NCBI GenBank assembly: GCA_946480085.1
Contig: CAMLHZ010000001.1
Span: 806,001 to 870,000 of the forward strand
Direction: 5' to 3'
Source: an uncultured Flavobacteriales bacterium
GTDB taxonomy: Bacteria > Bacteroidota > Bacteroidia > Flavobacteriales > Crocinitomicaceae
Length of the DNA stretch: 64,000 nucleotides
The position numbers and the translations under genes were made by a program. The notes beneath the pieces are model-generated. The model was not told where the DNA came from, did no database searches, and worked only from the letters and a program-made list of their open reading frames with translations. This document shows, in pieces, positions 8,350 through 17,640 of this stretch. Each line of letters starts with the position of its first letter. Positions within the stretch are counted from its first letter, which is position 1.

Positions 8350-9810
8350 ATGAAGCTTAGAATGCGTTTTTTATCTCTTTTCGCTCTCCTTTTGGGAAGC
8401 ACTGTTTTCGCACAAAATACAATTCAAACTGCAATAGACGTATTTGCATCTGATCCTAATTTCAGCAATGCCTCCATTTCTTTTATGGCTGTTGACTGTT
8501 CTACCGGGCAAACCATTGCGAGTAAAAATCCAAATTTGTCTTTGTCGCCTGCTTCGACAACAAAATTGTGGTCAACTGCAACCGCCTATCAACTTTTGGG
8601 AAAAGACTACGCGCCTACCACGAGAATTTACATTGATGGAACTGTTAAAGACAGTATTCTGGATGGAAATCTATGGGTTCGAGGCGGTGGTGATATAGCA
8701 CTTGGCTCGCGTTATTACAATGGTGATGGAATCGAAGATGCATTTCTACGTGCCTGGTGTGACACATTGAAAAAGAAAGGGATTAAACAAATTAAAGGTG
8801 CCATTATAGCAGATGGATCTGAGTTCGGTTATGAGGGTGCACCTGATGGATGGGCTTGGGGCGATATGGGAAATTACTACGGTGCGGCTGCAAGTGGTTT
8901 ACCAATTTACGATAACATGCTGCGTTATTATTTTTCGACAAGTAAAACTGCCGGAGCAGCAACATCTTTTCTACGCACTTTCCCGGTTGTACCCGGAATG
9001 ACATTCCACAATTACATAGCCTCAGGCGGAAACGGAGACAATTCATATATCTATGGTGCGCCATATTCACTGGATAGATTTGGATCCGGTACACTCGAAT
9101 GTGGCAGCAGTAAATTTATGGTAAAGGGAAGTTTGCCAGATCCTGAAATGACATTTGCACAAGAATTTTCTCGTGTTTTGAAAGAAAAAGGAATCAAGGT
9201 TTCTGATTCTTGTTCAACGGTTCGCAGAATGACTTATGTTGCGGCGCATAACAGATATTCGACCAAAACACTTTTACATACGCATACAGGGAAAACGTTG
9301 AATTCTGTTGCCTGGTGGACGAACATGAAATCAGTAAACACCTTTGCCGAGGAAATTCTATGCTGGGTTGGATACGGAACAAGCGGTGATGGGAGTATTG
9401 AGAATTCACTTTCTAAGGAAATGGATTTTTGGAGTTCTAAGATCAGTACTTCGGGATTGTACCTGAAAGATGGAAGTGGATTATCCCGTGCAAATGCCAT
9501 TTCAGCAAATCATTTTTGTCAGATGTTGAAGTTCATGACTACTGGTAAAGAATTCGAGCATTTTTATGCTACTCTGCCAGTTGCGGGTGTTTCTGGAACT
9601 CTTTCAGATGTGTGTGAAAATCAGGCTGGGGAAAAGCGTGTTCATGCGAAATCAGGAACAATGAAGCGCATAAAATCGTACGCTGGTTATGTTGAAACGA
9701 AGTCAGGAAAACGTATTGCGTTTGCAATAATCATCAACAATTACAATTGTTCTAATGAAGCAACGTTAGATAGAATTGAAAAAGTGATGAACGCCATGGC
9801 GCTATATTAG
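8350..9810 (+). CDS. dacB: D-alanyl-D-alanine carboxypeptidase/endopeptidase, PBP4 type
   Basis: This periplasmic penicillin-binding protein trims or cleaves peptidoglycan cross-links. From ATG at 8350 it has a clean signal peptide (MKLRMRFLSLFALLLGSTVFA). The serine-peptidase S13 motifs are all present: SxxK as STTK (S69, K72), SxN as SVN in MKSVNTFAEE, and KSG in HAKSGTMKRI. The ATG at 8290 would put 20 polar residues before the signal peptide, so the internal start is preferred. It is divergent from the GT4 gene. The stop codon lies in the left arm of an AGAC-type inverted repeat. Confidence 0.93.
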   Translation: MKLRMRFLSLFALLLGSTVFAQNTIQTAIDVFASDPNFSNASISFMAVDCSTGQTIASKNPNLSLSPASTTKLWSTATAYQLLGKDYAPTTRIYIDGTVKDSILDGNLWVRGGGDIALGSRYYNGDGIEDAFLRAWCDTLKKKGIKQIKGAIIADGSEFGYEGAPDGWAWGDMGNYYGAAASGLPIYDNMLRYYFSTSKTAGAATSFLRTFPVVPGMTFHNYIASGGNGDNSYIYGAPYSLDRFGSGTLECGSSKFMVKGSLPDPEMTFAQEFSRVLKEKGIKVSDSCSTVRRMTYVAAHNRYSTKTLLHTHTGKTLNSVAWWTNMKSVNTFAEEILCWVGYGTSGDGSIENSLSKEMDFWSSKISTSGLYLKDGSGLSRANAISANHFCQMLKFMTTGKEFEHFYATLPVAGVSGTLSDVCENQAGEKRVHAKSGTMKRIKSYAGYVETKSGKRIAFAIIINNYNCSNEATLDRIEKVMNAMALY

Positions 9811-9860
9811 ACTCAAGACAATTATTTCAAGAAATGTCTTTTGTCTTTTGTCTAGTGTCT
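9809..9860. repeat. AGACtcAAGAC-type inverted repeat between dacB and the aminotransferase gene
   Basis: The left arm AGACTCAAGACA (9809-9820) and the right arm, rich in TCTTTTGTCT units (9836-9860), are inverted copies of an AGAC/AAGAC word. A second element of the same build is at 46926-47037. It may act as a transcription-terminating hairpin, but no clear terminal T-run follows. Confidence 0.6.
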
Positions 9861-9902
9861 CTAGGCTATTTATCCTTAAATTAGCATCCTATTTTCAAGC
9901 AA

Positions 9903-11051
9903 ATGCAGGAATCGAGAACGATGAAGAAAATTGAAATGGTTGACCTTGGCGCTCAGTATGAAGCCATAAAAGGTGAAATTAAAGAAGCGATTGATGAGGT
10001 TTTAGAATCAGCAATTTTCATTGGTGGTCCCGTTGTTCAGCGTTTTCAGAAAGGTTTAGAGACTTATCTAGGCGTTAAACATGTAATTCCATGTGCTAAC
10101 GGAACAGACGCGCTTCAGATTGCTTTGATGGCGATTGATGCAAAACCTGGTGATGAAATTATCATTCCGTCGTTTACATACATTGCAACAACGGAAGTAA
10201 TTGCACTCTTGAATTTAACTCCAGTTTTTGTGGATGTTGATCCGGTGAGTTATTGTGTTGATCCATCTGAAATTGAAAAAGCAATTACCACAAAAACAAA
10301 GGCTATCGTCCCTGTTCATCTTTATGGTCAGGTGTCGAATATGAACGAGATTATGTCTATTGCCGAAAAGAACAATCTTTTCGTAATTGAGGATAATGCG
10401 CAGGCCATTGGTGCCGATTATCAATTGTCGAATGGTGAAATGAAAAAAGCCGGAACAATTGGTCATATTGGTTGTACGTCTTTCTTTCCTTCCAAAAATT
10501 TGGGTTGCTACGGAGATGGTGGTGCAATGTGCACCAATGATGATGCGCTGGCAGAGAAATTAAGAATGATTGCCAATCACGGTCAGAAACAGAAATATCA
10601 CCACGAAATTGTAGGATGTAATTCGCGTTTAGATGCAATGCAAGCTGCTATTTTGAATGTGAAATTACCACGTTTGGATCAGTATGTTGCTGCCCGTCAA
10701 AAAGTGGCAGATTATTACGATAACGCTTTTGCAGGTTGTGATACTATTAAAACTCCTGTTCGCGTGAAGGGCGGAACGCATGTTTTTCATCAATATACTG
10801 TTCAGCTAGATGGGGTAAACAGAGATGATTTGAAGAACTACCTTGCTGAAAAGGGAATTCCATCAATGATCTATTATCCGCAACCTGCCCATTTACAGCC
10901 TGTTTTTGACGCGTTCAATTTGGGTGAGATCAATCTTCCGGTTACGGAACAATTGACGAAGAACGTTATTTCGTTCCCGATTCATACAGAAATGCCGGTG
11001 GAACACCTGGAGTTCATCACAAAAGAAATATTGACTTTTTGCAGTAAATAA
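9903..11051 (+). CDS. wbpE: DegT/DnrJ/EryC1-family sugar aminotransferase (WbpE-like)
   Basis: This PLP-dependent aminotransferase acts on nucleotide sugars. The closest functional match by motif and context is WbpE, which aminates the 3-keto sugar UDP-3-keto-GlcNAcA to give UDP-GlcNAc(3NH2)A. Seen: start region MVDLGAQYEAIKGEI, substrate loop CANGTDALQIALMA, the PLP-binding Lys in FFPSKNLGCYGDGG (K198) and NSRLDAMQAAIL. The ATG at 9921 (MKKIEMVDL) is an equally good start. It opens a compact plus-strand operon (ugd one base downstream). The WbpD-like acetyltransferase (13916) uses its product, and the WbpA- and WbpB-like enzymes that make its substrate are at 47.8-50.1 kb. Confidence 0.88.
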   Translation: MQESRTMKKIEMVDLGAQYEAIKGEIKEAIDEVLESAIFIGGPVVQRFQKGLETYLGVKHVIPCANGTDALQIALMAIDAKPGDEIIIPSFTYIATTEVIALLNLTPVFVDVDPVSYCVDPSEIEKAITTKTKAIVPVHLYGQVSNMNEIMSIAEKNNLFVIEDNAQAIGADYQLSNGEMKKAGTIGHIGCTSFFPSKNLGCYGDGGAMCTNDDALAEKLRMIANHGQKQKYHHEIVGCNSRLDAMQAAILNVKLPRLDQYVAARQKVADYYDNAFAGCDTIKTPVRVKGGTHVFHQYTVQLDGVNRDDLKNYLAEKGIPSMIYYPQPAHLQPVFDAFNLGEINLPVTEQLTKNVISFPIHTEMPVEHLEFITKEILTFCSK

Positions 11052-11052
11052 C

Positions 11053-12363
11053 ATGAGAAAAATTGCCGTTGTAGGTACTGGATATGTTGGATTAGTTACA
11101 GGAACTTGTTTTGCCGAAACAGGTAATCAGGTGATTTGTATCGATATAGATGTGAACAAAGTAAACCAAATGAAAAATGGTGTAATTCCCATTTATGAAC
11201 CGCATTTGGATGTGCTTTTTGAACGAAATATTAAGGCTGAGCGTTTATCGTTCACCACAAGTCTGGAAGATGGAATTCGAGATGCTGAGATCATATTTTT
11301 AGCGCTTCCAACGCCTCCGGGAGAAGATGGTTCTGCCGACCTAAGATACATTCTTGGTGTTGCTGATGATCTTGGAAAAATCATTAAAGATTACAAAGTA
11401 ATTGTAGATAAAAGTACTGTTCCGGTGGGCACTGCTGATAAAGTTCATGCTGCTATTGCTAAAAACGCCACTGTAGAATTTGATGTGGTTTCTAATCCTG
11501 AGTTTTTACGTGAAGGATTTGCGGTTGATGATTTCATGAAACCCGATCGCGTGGTTATCGGAACTTCTTCTGCAAGAGCAGAGAAAGTGATGGAGCAGCT
11601 GTACAAACCCTTCGTTCGACAAGGAAATCCAATCATTTTTATGGATGAAAAGAGCGCTGAGCTCACAAAATATGCCGCAAACTCTTTTCTGGCGACGAAA
11701 ATCACCTTCATGAACGAGGTCGCTAATTTCTGCGAACTGGTTGGTGCCGACGTTGACAAAGTGCGCATCGGAATTGGATCTGATGATCGAATTGGGAAAC
11801 GTTTCTTGTTCCCCGGAATTGGTTATGGAGGATCTTGTTTCCCGAAAGATGTTCAGGCATTGGTGAATTCAGGATTGGAGAATCAATTTACATTCGAAAT
11901 TCTGAAAGCTGTAATGGCGGTAAACGAAGATCAAAAAACAGTTTTATTCCCTAAAATGAAGAATTACTTCAAAGGGAATTTGGAAGGAAAGAAAATTGCC
12001 CTTTGGGGGTTGGCTTTCAAACCTGATACGGATGATATTCGCGAAGCACCTGCGCTTTATATGATCGATGAATTGGTGAATGCCGGAGCACAAGTAGTTG
12101 CTTATGATCCTGAAGCCATGAAAAATGTAGAAGGATTACTGGGTGATAAAATCACTTATGCTCCAAATGAATATGAAGCGTTGAAAGGTGCTGATGCTTT
12201 GTTGATCTGCACAGAATGGGGGATTTTTAGAAATCCGGATTTTGATAGAATTGGTTCATTATTGAATGAGAAAGTGATTTTTGATGGAAGAAACCTGTTC
12301 GAAGTAGAAGAAATGAACGAAAGAGGATTTTACTACAGTTCAATTGGACGTAAAACTTACTAG
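11053..12363 (+). CDS. ugd: UDP-glucose 6-dehydrogenase
   Basis: The enzyme oxidises UDP-glucose to UDP-glucuronate with two NAD+ in the cytoplasm. The NAD-binding Rossmann start is AVVGTGYVGLVTGTCFAE. The catalytic Cys is C262 in GIGYGGSCFPKDVQAL. The C-terminal UDP-binding domain has ALWGLAFKPDTDDIREAPA. Length (436) is standard. It is followed after four bases by the UDP-glucuronate decarboxylase gene, which gives a direct route UDP-Glc to UDP-GlcA to UDP-Xyl. The active-site sequence separates it from the second dehydrogenase (47780-49081), which is of WbpA type. Confidence 0.95.
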   Translation: MRKIAVVGTGYVGLVTGTCFAETGNQVICIDIDVNKVNQMKNGVIPIYEPHLDVLFERNIKAERLSFTTSLEDGIRDAEIIFLALPTPPGEDGSADLRYILGVADDLGKIIKDYKVIVDKSTVPVGTADKVHAAIAKNATVEFDVVSNPEFLREGFAVDDFMKPDRVVIGTSSARAEKVMEQLYKPFVRQGNPIIFMDEKSAELTKYAANSFLATKITFMNEVANFCELVGADVDKVRIGIGSDDRIGKRFLFPGIGYGGSCFPKDVQALVNSGLENQFTFEILKAVMAVNEDQKTVLFPKMKNYFKGNLEGKKIALWGLAFKPDTDDIREAPALYMIDELVNAGAQVVAYDPEAMKNVEGLLGDKITYAPNEYEALKGADALLICTEWGIFRNPDFDRIGSLLNEKVIFDGRNLFEVEEMNERGFYYSSIGRKTY

Positions 12364-12367
12364 ATAG

Positions 12368-13363
12368 ATGCAAGAAAGAAAACGCATATTGATTACTGGT
12401 GCTGCCGGATTTTTAGGATCGCATTTGTGCGACCGTTTTGTGAATGATGGTTACCACGTAATTGCAATGGATAACTTAATCACGGGTCGAATCAAAAACA
12501 TCGAACATTTGTTTCCTCTGGAGAATTTTGAGTTCTATAACCATGACGTAAGTAAATTCATTCATGTTCCCGGAAACCTTGATTATATCTTGCATTTTGC
12601 TTCTCCTGCAAGCCCAATCGATTATTTGAAAATCCCAATTCAAACTTTGAAAGTAGGTTCCCTTGGAATTCACAATTGTTTGGGATTGGCACGTGTAAAA
12701 AAAGCGCGCGTTCTTATTGCAAGTACTTCTGAAGTGTATGGTGATCCAACCGTTCATCCGCAAACCGAAGACTATTGGGGAAATGTAAATCCTGTAGGTC
12801 CACGTGGTGTTTACGACGAAGCAAAACGTTTTCAGGAAGCAATGACAATGGCTTATCATACATTCCATGGAGTTGAAACCAGAATCATTCGCATTTTTAA
12901 TACATATGGTCCGCGTATGCGATTGAATGATGGTCGCGTTTTACCTGCATTTATTGGTCAGGCATTACGTGGCGAGGATTTGACCGTTTTCGGAGATGGT
13001 TCTCAAACACGTTCTTTCTGTTACGTTGATGATTTGGTGGAAGGAATTGTTCGTTTGTTGAAAAGCGATTACGCACAGCCAGTGAATATTGGAAATCCGG
13101 ATGAAATTACCATTGGACAATTTGCTGAGGAGATCATTAAGCTCACTGGAACAACGCAGAAAGTGATCTATAAGGATTTGCCTGTAGATGATCCGAAACA
13201 ACGTCAGCCAGATATTACAAAAGCAAGAGCATTGCTTGGTTGGGAGCCGAAAGTTGGAAGAGCAGAAGGCTTGAAACTTACTTACGATTATTTCAAAAGT
13301 TTGACGAAAGAAGAGTTGTATCAATCTGATCATATCGATTTCGAGAAATTTATTGTGCGATAA
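12368..13363 (+). CDS. UDP-glucuronate decarboxylase (UDP-xylose synthase)
   Basis: This extended short-chain dehydrogenase family enzyme decarboxylates UDP-glucuronate to UDP-xylose. The NAD motif is [16 protein letters not shown]. The UXS-specific segments [32 protein letters not shown] and [12 protein letters not shown] follow, then YxxxK as YDEAKR (Y149, K153) and [19 protein letters not shown]. These make UXS a better call than dTDP-glucose dehydratase. It lies four bases after ugd, whose product is its substrate, and its stop overlaps the next start by one base (TAATG). Confidence 0.93.
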   Translation: MQERKRILITGAAGFLGSHLCDRFVNDGYHVIAMDNLITGRIKNIEHLFPLENFEFYNHDVSKFIHVPGNLDYILHFASPASPIDYLKIPIQTLKVGSLGIHNCLGLARVKKARVLIASTSEVYGDPTVHPQTEDYWGNVNPVGPRGVYDEAKRFQEAMTMAYHTFHGVETRIIRIFNTYGPRMRLNDGRVLPAFIGQALRGEDLTVFGDGSQTRSFCYVDDLVEGIVRLLKSDYAQPVNIGNPDEITIGQFAEEIIKLTGTTQKVIYKDLPVDDPKQRQPDITKARALLGWEPKVGRAEGLKLTYDYFKSLTKEELYQSDHIDFEKFIVR

Positions 13364-13899
13364 TGGATTTGATTGGTAAGTGCTATACGCTGAATGATGA
13401 GCAGCAAAAGAAATTTGCGGCAAAAGCAGTGAAACAGGTGGCAATGATCGTTGGTGGAATTTTTGCTGTTTTTATTGTGATATTCAGCTTGATTAAAATG
13501 CCGGCTGTAGTGCTGATGTCTGTTATTCCAATGCTTTTGCTGATTTTCGGATTACTCATTGTGGTCCGCTATTTTGTTGTTCTGAAAATGGCTACGGGTT
13601 ATATGCTCTGTTTCGATGAAGATATGATCTCTGCTACTTATGACAGAAAACAGGTTGGTGCGGTAGTTACCGGAATGTCACAGATTTCTCAGGCACGACA
13701 TGGAACACAAATGAATCAACGCATCTACTGGCGAAACATCGATTATATTACGGTGAATAGTGGTGGTATCAAGATCTATTCAAAAAGTTACGATATGATG
13801 AACGGCAACGGACGAATTGAGATCTCGGCTTTTGTTGATGATTATGAGCATATTTTGAGTTTCTTTCAGAAGAATTATTCTAAGAAAATCAGCAAATAA
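13363..13899 (+). CDS. Small membrane protein of unknown function in the polysaccharide operon
   Basis: I do not recognise a family. The 178 residues have a short basic N-terminus, two adjacent hydrophobic helices (about 22-42 and 46-70) and a soluble C-terminal half with a beta-rich, PH-like look ([36 protein letters not shown]). Its start overlaps the UXS stop by one base and the acetyltransferase gene follows after 16 bases. It is therefore translationally coupled to nucleotide-sugar genes and may have an accessory envelope role. That role is inferred from position only. Confidence 0.75.
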   Translation: MDLIGKCYTLNDEQQKKFAAKAVKQVAMIVGGIFAVFIVIFSLIKMPAVVLMSVIPMLLLIFGLLIVVRYFVVLKMATGYMLCFDEDMISATYDRKQVGAVVTGMSQISQARHGTQMNQRIYWRNIDYITVNSGGIKIYSKSYDMMNGNGRIEISAFVDDYEHILSFFQKNYSKKISK

Positions 13900-13915
13900 C
13901 TATAAAAAAGAAATA

Positions 13916-14488
13916 ATGAGCTACTTTGCACACGAAACTGCTGTTATAGACGAAGGTTGTACCATTGGAGAAGGAAGCAAGATCTGGCACTTTTCCCATA
14001 TTATGCCCAATTGCGTCTTGGGAGAGAAATGTAACATTGGTCAAAATGTTGTGGTTTCTCCAGAAGTAATTCTTGGAAACAACGTGAAGGTGCAGAACAA
14101 TGTGTCTATTTATACCGGAGTTATTTGTGAAGACGATGTTTTCCTTGGTCCGTCAATGGTGTTTACGAATGTGATGAATCCACGATCGGCGGTTAATCGC
14201 AGAGATCAATATTCGAAAACGGTGGTAAAAAAAGGGGCATCAATTGGTGCAAATGCGACAATTGTATGCGGGAATGATATTGGCGAATATGCTTTTATTG
14301 GAGCCGGATCTGTTGTAACAAAAGAAGTTCCCGATTTCGCATTGGTTGTAGGTAATCCTGCCCGACAAATTGGTTGGATGAGTACCTACGGACATCGTTT
14401 AACGTTTGATGTAAACGGAAAAGCAGTTTGTCCGGAAAGCAACGAAGAATATACACTTGAAAACGGCTTGGTTCGTTTGACAAAATAA
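13916..14488 (+). CDS. wbpD: UDP-GlcNAc(3NH2)A N-acetyltransferase (WbpD/WlbB-like, left-handed beta-helix)
   Basis: This hexapeptide-repeat acyltransferase is predicted to N-acetylate the 3-amino group made by the WbpE-like enzyme, giving UDP-2,3-diacetamido-glucuronate. Hexapeptide turns run through residues 10-150. [18 protein letters not shown] and [19 protein letters not shown] are characteristic of the WbpD/WlbB family, as is the end [18 protein letters not shown]. Length (190) is normal. It lies in the same operon as wbpE, with ugd and UXS between them. Confidence 0.9.
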   Translation: MSYFAHETAVIDEGCTIGEGSKIWHFSHIMPNCVLGEKCNIGQNVVVSPEVILGNNVKVQNNVSIYTGVICEDDVFLGPSMVFTNVMNPRSAVNRRDQYSKTVVKKGASIGANATIVCGNDIGEYAFIGAGSVVTKEVPDFALVVGNPARQIGWMSTYGHRLTFDVNGKAVCPESNEEYTLENGLVRLTK

Positions 14489-14491
14489 CAA

Positions 14492-15226
14492 ATGGAAGAG
14501 CGCTTAGATAAAATACTTTTTGATCGCGGTTTAGTAACTTCGAGAACCAGAGGTGAAGAACTGATTAAAAATGGAGACGTACTTGTGAATGGTATTTCGA
14601 TTGAAAAACCAGGAAAGAAAATTCCATTGGATGCAAAGATCATTCTTTTGAATGAAGAACTAACCTGGGTTTCTCGTGGTGCCCTGAAACTGTTGAAAGC
14701 CCTGGATCATTTCGAAATCGATTGTAAGGACAAAACATTCATGGACGTTGGTGCGTCGACAGGTGGATTCACGGAAGTACTACTTTCTAAAAACGCATCT
14801 AAAGTATTTTGTGTTGATGTCGGTCACGATCAATTGCATGAGCGCATAAAAACGAATGAGAAAGTCGTGAATATTGAAAAAACGCATATTCGCTTATTGT
14901 CTCAGGAGCAAATTCCCGTTCTGGTTGACGGTGTAGTGATCGACGTTTCATTTATCTCTCTTGAAAAGGTGATTCCATTTATTGTTCCTTTCTTGAAAAA
15001 TGAAGGAGACTTGATTGTTCTTATCAAACCACAATTTGAATTGGAACGTAAAGCTTTGAACAAACATGGCGTTGTACGCAGTTCCAGCTCTTACCCTAAA
15101 GTTTTGGAGAACATTCAACGCGTTTGCAAGGATTCTAATTTCGAAGTGCACGGAATCATTGATTCTCCAATCGTCGGTGGCGACGGCAACAAGGAATTCT
15201 TAATTTACGCTAAGAAGAAGGCATAA
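14492..15226 (+). CDS. tlyA: TlyA-family rRNA (cytidine-2'-O)-methyltransferase
   Basis: TlyA proteins (often called hemolysin A) methylate ribosomal RNA. An S4 RNA-binding domain covers about residues 3-60 (RLDKILFDRGLVTSRTRGEELIKNG). A FtsJ-like methyltransferase domain follows, with SAM motif MDVGASTGGFTEVLL and the K-D-K-E set in FVDVGHDQL, GVVIDVSFISLEK and VLIKPQFE. It starts three bases after wbpD, so it is probably the last gene of the operon, though its function is unrelated. The REP-like element begins just after its stop. Confidence 0.9.
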   Translation: MEERLDKILFDRGLVTSRTRGEELIKNGDVLVNGISIEKPGKKIPLDAKIILLNEELTWVSRGALKLLKALDHFEIDCKDKTFMDVGASTGGFTEVLLSKNASKVFCVDVGHDQLHERIKTNEKVVNIEKTHIRLLSQEQIPVLVDGVVIDVSFISLEKVIPFIVPFLKNEGDLIVLIKPQFELERKALNKHGVVRSSSSYPKVLENIQRVCKDSNFEVHGIIDSPIVGGDGNKEFLIYAKKKA

Positions 15227-15228
15227 AT

Positions 15229-15273
15229 TTTCTGCGCTGCGCTGGATGTCCTCATCCTGCGCCTGCGCAGAAA
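15229..15273. repeat. REP-like cruciform upstream of the transposase gene
   Basis: The outer stem is TTTCTGCGC (15229-15237) with GCGCAGAAA (15265-15273). Inside is a second hairpin, GGATGTCCTCATCC (15244-15257). The same 14-base core occurs in reverse orientation at 15926-15939, on the other side of the transposase gene. Confidence 0.85.
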
Positions 15274-15308
15274 CTTGTATTTTAATTCCAGATGCATTAT
15301 CTTAAAGT

Positions 15309-15887
15309 ATGCTCAAAGGAATTAAACACACCATAAAAAAAGATGAAGCCACTTATTTTCTAACCTCAACTATTGTTGAATGGGCTGACATTTTTACTCG
15401 AGAATGTTATCAGGAAATCATCATAAATACATTGCGTTTTTACATTAAGAATAAAGGGTTAAATGTTTACGCGTATTGCATAATGAGTAATCATATTCAT
15501 ATGGTAGTGAATACTGAAATGAACTTTGATTTGAGTGATGTGATTCGTGATTTTAAAAAATATACTTCTCGTGAAATAATCAGAGCAATTAAAGAAGAAC
15601 CAGAAAGTAGACGAAAATGGCTTTTGGATATTTTTTCAACTGCTGCAGATGAACATTCGAAGACAAAATTCTATAAGGTTTGGCAAGATGGGAATCATGC
15701 AATAGAATTGTATAATGAACATTTCACCTGGACCAAGATTAATTATATTCATCAAAATCCCATAAAAGCTGGATTGGTTACCCAGGCAGAATATTGGAAG
15801 TACTCTTCAGCAGGTCATTATCAGGGAATGGAGAGCATCTTGCCAGAGGTTATTGCGATAGCGTGTCCAGTGAATTATGGTGTTTGA
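15309..15887 (+). CDS. REP-associated tyrosine transposase (RAYT, Y1/IS200-like)
   Basis: This single-strand DNA nuclease/transposase of the Y1 HUH family is predicted to act on nearby REP-type hairpins. The HUH motif is NHIHMVV (H62, H64) and the catalytic Tyr is Y146 in INYIHQNPIKAGLV, the hallmark of this group. The 192 residues are complete, with no frameshift, so the protein may be active. It sits alone between two REP-like cruciforms in opposite orientation (15229-15273 and 15908-15952). No TnpB-like partner is present. Confidence 0.92.
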   Translation: MLKGIKHTIKKDEATYFLTSTIVEWADIFTRECYQEIIINTLRFYIKNKGLNVYAYCIMSNHIHMVVNTEMNFDLSDVIRDFKKYTSREIIRAIKEEPESRRKWLLDIFSTAADEHSKTKFYKVWQDGNHAIELYNEHFTWTKINYIHQNPIKAGLVTQAEYWKYSSAGHYQGMESILPEVIAIACPVNYGV

Positions 15888-15907
15888 TTTGCTAGTTAAC
15901 TAGTAAA

Positions 15908-15952
15908 GTGCTGCATTCTTGTGCAGGATGAGGACATCCTCCACAGCAGCAC
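15908..15952. repeat. REP-like cruciform downstream of the transposase gene
   Basis: The outer stem is GTGCTGC (15908-15914) with GCAGCAC (15946-15952). The inner hairpin GGATGAGGACATCC (15926-15939) is the exact reverse complement of the upstream element core. The outer arms differ in sequence but keep pairing, which indicates structure is conserved more than sequence. Confidence 0.85.
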
Positions 15953-15956
15953 AAAA

Positions 15957-15980
15957 AAAGAGAGACTTTCATCTCTCTTT
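15957..15980 (-). terminator. Hairpin terminator for the 16.1-18.8 kb minus-strand operon
   Basis: AAAGAGAGA (15957-15965) pairs with TCTCTCTTT (15972-15980) around a 6-base loop. On the minus strand the stem runs into seven T residues, giving a typical intrinsic terminator about 135 bases after the stop at 16117. Confidence 0.75.
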
Positions 15981-16116
15981 GCACTAGTTGTTCAGTTCTA
16001 CCTAACTACTAATGAATTCGCTGTGGTAGTAATTTTTGGAGAAAATCACAGCAAATCTAGTTTTATTGATTTAACCTTGTTTCCTTATTGATTCAGATCT
16101 TTTCGAAAGGTTGGAA

Positions 16117-17640
16117 TTAAAATGAAATTTTAGCTTGAAGTTTTAATCCTTGTACATCTCTAAATGTGGTTGTTCCCGCATTCACATTAGGAATCCACTG
16201 ATATTGAAGTCCAACTCCGTAACGAACGTTATCTCTTCTTGGAGAAATATTATAGGTAATTCCGGCATTGATACCCGTTTGAATTCTGTTTGTATTGTAA
16301 ACATTAATAATCTTGTTGTCTTCTTGTTCCAAACCGTTCAGAATTCGCGTAAATACAACTCCACCATTTACATCAAATCTATTGAAAGAGTAGAATACAC
16401 CCGTTGTGGCTTGAAGCGTACTTAACTGTTGTTTTGAATTTTGATAACGTCCTTTTACAAAATCACCATTCAATTGGTTAAACTGGACGTAACCAAAATC
16501 CTGAGTCAATCCCCAACGATTAAAATGTCTGTTGAAAGCAAGATCAACGGCCAACCCGAAACCTGGCGCAGTACTGCTTAACGTACTTCTGTTATCATTT
16601 CTGGATTGAGACAATTGAGTTCCGAAGGCAAATGTGGTGCTCAGGAAGCTTCTTTGAGGTTCATGAAAATGAGTTCTTTTTACATTCGAACAATTATCAG
16701 TTTCTTCAAATCCTCTTGGATATAAAAGCGCTAGATTATCGTAAACCAGAGACTCGTTTCCAGCATTCGCATCCGTATTCTTAACAGTTGGATTGTTACT
16801 GTTATTCGCTACGTTATTGTTGTTGTCAGGGTTCTGATTTCCAACGTTATTCTCCTGATTGCGTTGATTATTGTTCACCACCAAGCGATTTTCAGTTCCG
16901 TTTTCAGGATTGGCTCCGTTTGTAATTACGGTAGCAGTATTGTTTTGACCATTATCCACAGATTTCACTTCCGATCCAACGCCATTCGTTTGGTTTTGAG
17001 CTTCTGTTCGAATCATAAGTGAATCATGCATCTGATCGTTCATAAAGAAGCTCAGGAATGTAAATGCAATTAAGCTGGCAGCGTATTTCCACCAAACAGA
17101 AGGCAATCCAACAGGTTGCGTAAGTGTAACAGCAAGTTTGTTCCAGACACGTTCGCGTGAAAGTGCATCGTCCAATTTTGTCCAGCCGTCATGATTTGTA
17201 CCGGTTGACCATTCGTGATAAGCCGCTTTGAACTTAGAATCAACAAATGCATCACCTTCTTCGTTCAAACTATTCGATAATTTGTCCCAAACTGCTGCGG
17301 TTGAAAGCTCTTCGTCTAACTTATTCCAAATATCAGTTGGTTCCTCAACGTTCCAATCACTGAATGCGGCAGATAAACTTTGAACGTCATCAGCAGGAGT
17401 TCTGTTGTCGAGTATTTCTTTGTCTAAAGAGGTGCTTAATTTATCCCAAACCGAGCTTGTCGGAGCTGGATTGTCCCATTGATCAAATGCGTCTTCCAAA
17501 GAATTGGAAACATTCGTATTGTCTAAAGAAGCGTTAAGTTTATTCCATAGCGAATAACCTGGACTTCCTGCGTCCCAGTTCTCAAAGCCTTGTTTCAGCT
17601 GTTGAGCAAATTTTTCGTTATGATTTTGATCTAAACTCAC
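16117..17640 (-). CDS. WxKL-repeat protein with TM helix and C-terminal outer-membrane beta-barrel-like domain
   Basis: No named family is certain. Four imperfect repeats of about 40-45 residues fill positions 15-175, each an aromatic/Trp motif followed by Trp-x-Lys-Leu (FENWDAG..LWNKLNASL, FDQWDNP..VWDKLSTSL, FSDWNVE..IWNKLDEEL, YHEWSTG..GWTKLDDAL). A hydrophobic helix (about 184-202, WWKYAASLIAFTFLSFF) and an Asn-rich linker (about 225-295) follow. The last about 190 residues have alternating strands like a PorT-type beta-barrel and end in aromatic Phe. It overlaps the ECF sigma gene by four bases. The cytoplasmic repeats plus TM suggest a membrane-bound sigma regulator. That role is inferred from operon position. 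Confidence 0.8.
   Translation of the reverse strand: MSLDQNHNEKFAQQLKQGFENWDAGSPGYSLWNKLNASLDNTNVSNSLEDAFDQWDNPAPTSSVWDKLSTSLDKEILDNRTPADDVQSLSAAFSDWNVEEPTDIWNKLDEELSTAAVWDKLSNSLNEEGDAFVDSKFKAAYHEWSTGTNHDGWTKLDDALSRERVWNKLAVTLTQPVGLPSVWWKYAASLIAFTFLSFFMNDQMHDSLMIRTEAQNQTNGVGSEVKSVDNGQNNTATVITNGANPENGTENRLVVNNNQRNQENNVGNQNPDNNNNVANNSNNPTVKNTDANAGNESLVYDNLALLYPRGFEETDNCSNVKRTHFHEPQRSFLSTTFAFGTQLSQSRNDNRSTLSSTAPGFGLAVDLAFNRHFNRWGLTQDFGYVQFNQLNGDFVKGRYQNSKQQLSTLQATTGVFYSFNRFDVNGGVVFTRILNGLEQEDNKIINVYNTNRIQTGINAGITYNISPRRDNVRYGVGLQYQWIPNVNAGTTTFRDVQGLKLQAKISF

Noticed and set aside
12476..13444. Long minus-strand frames opposite the UXS gene
   Set aside because: The plus strand has full UXS motifs; the antisense frames have no recognisable motif.
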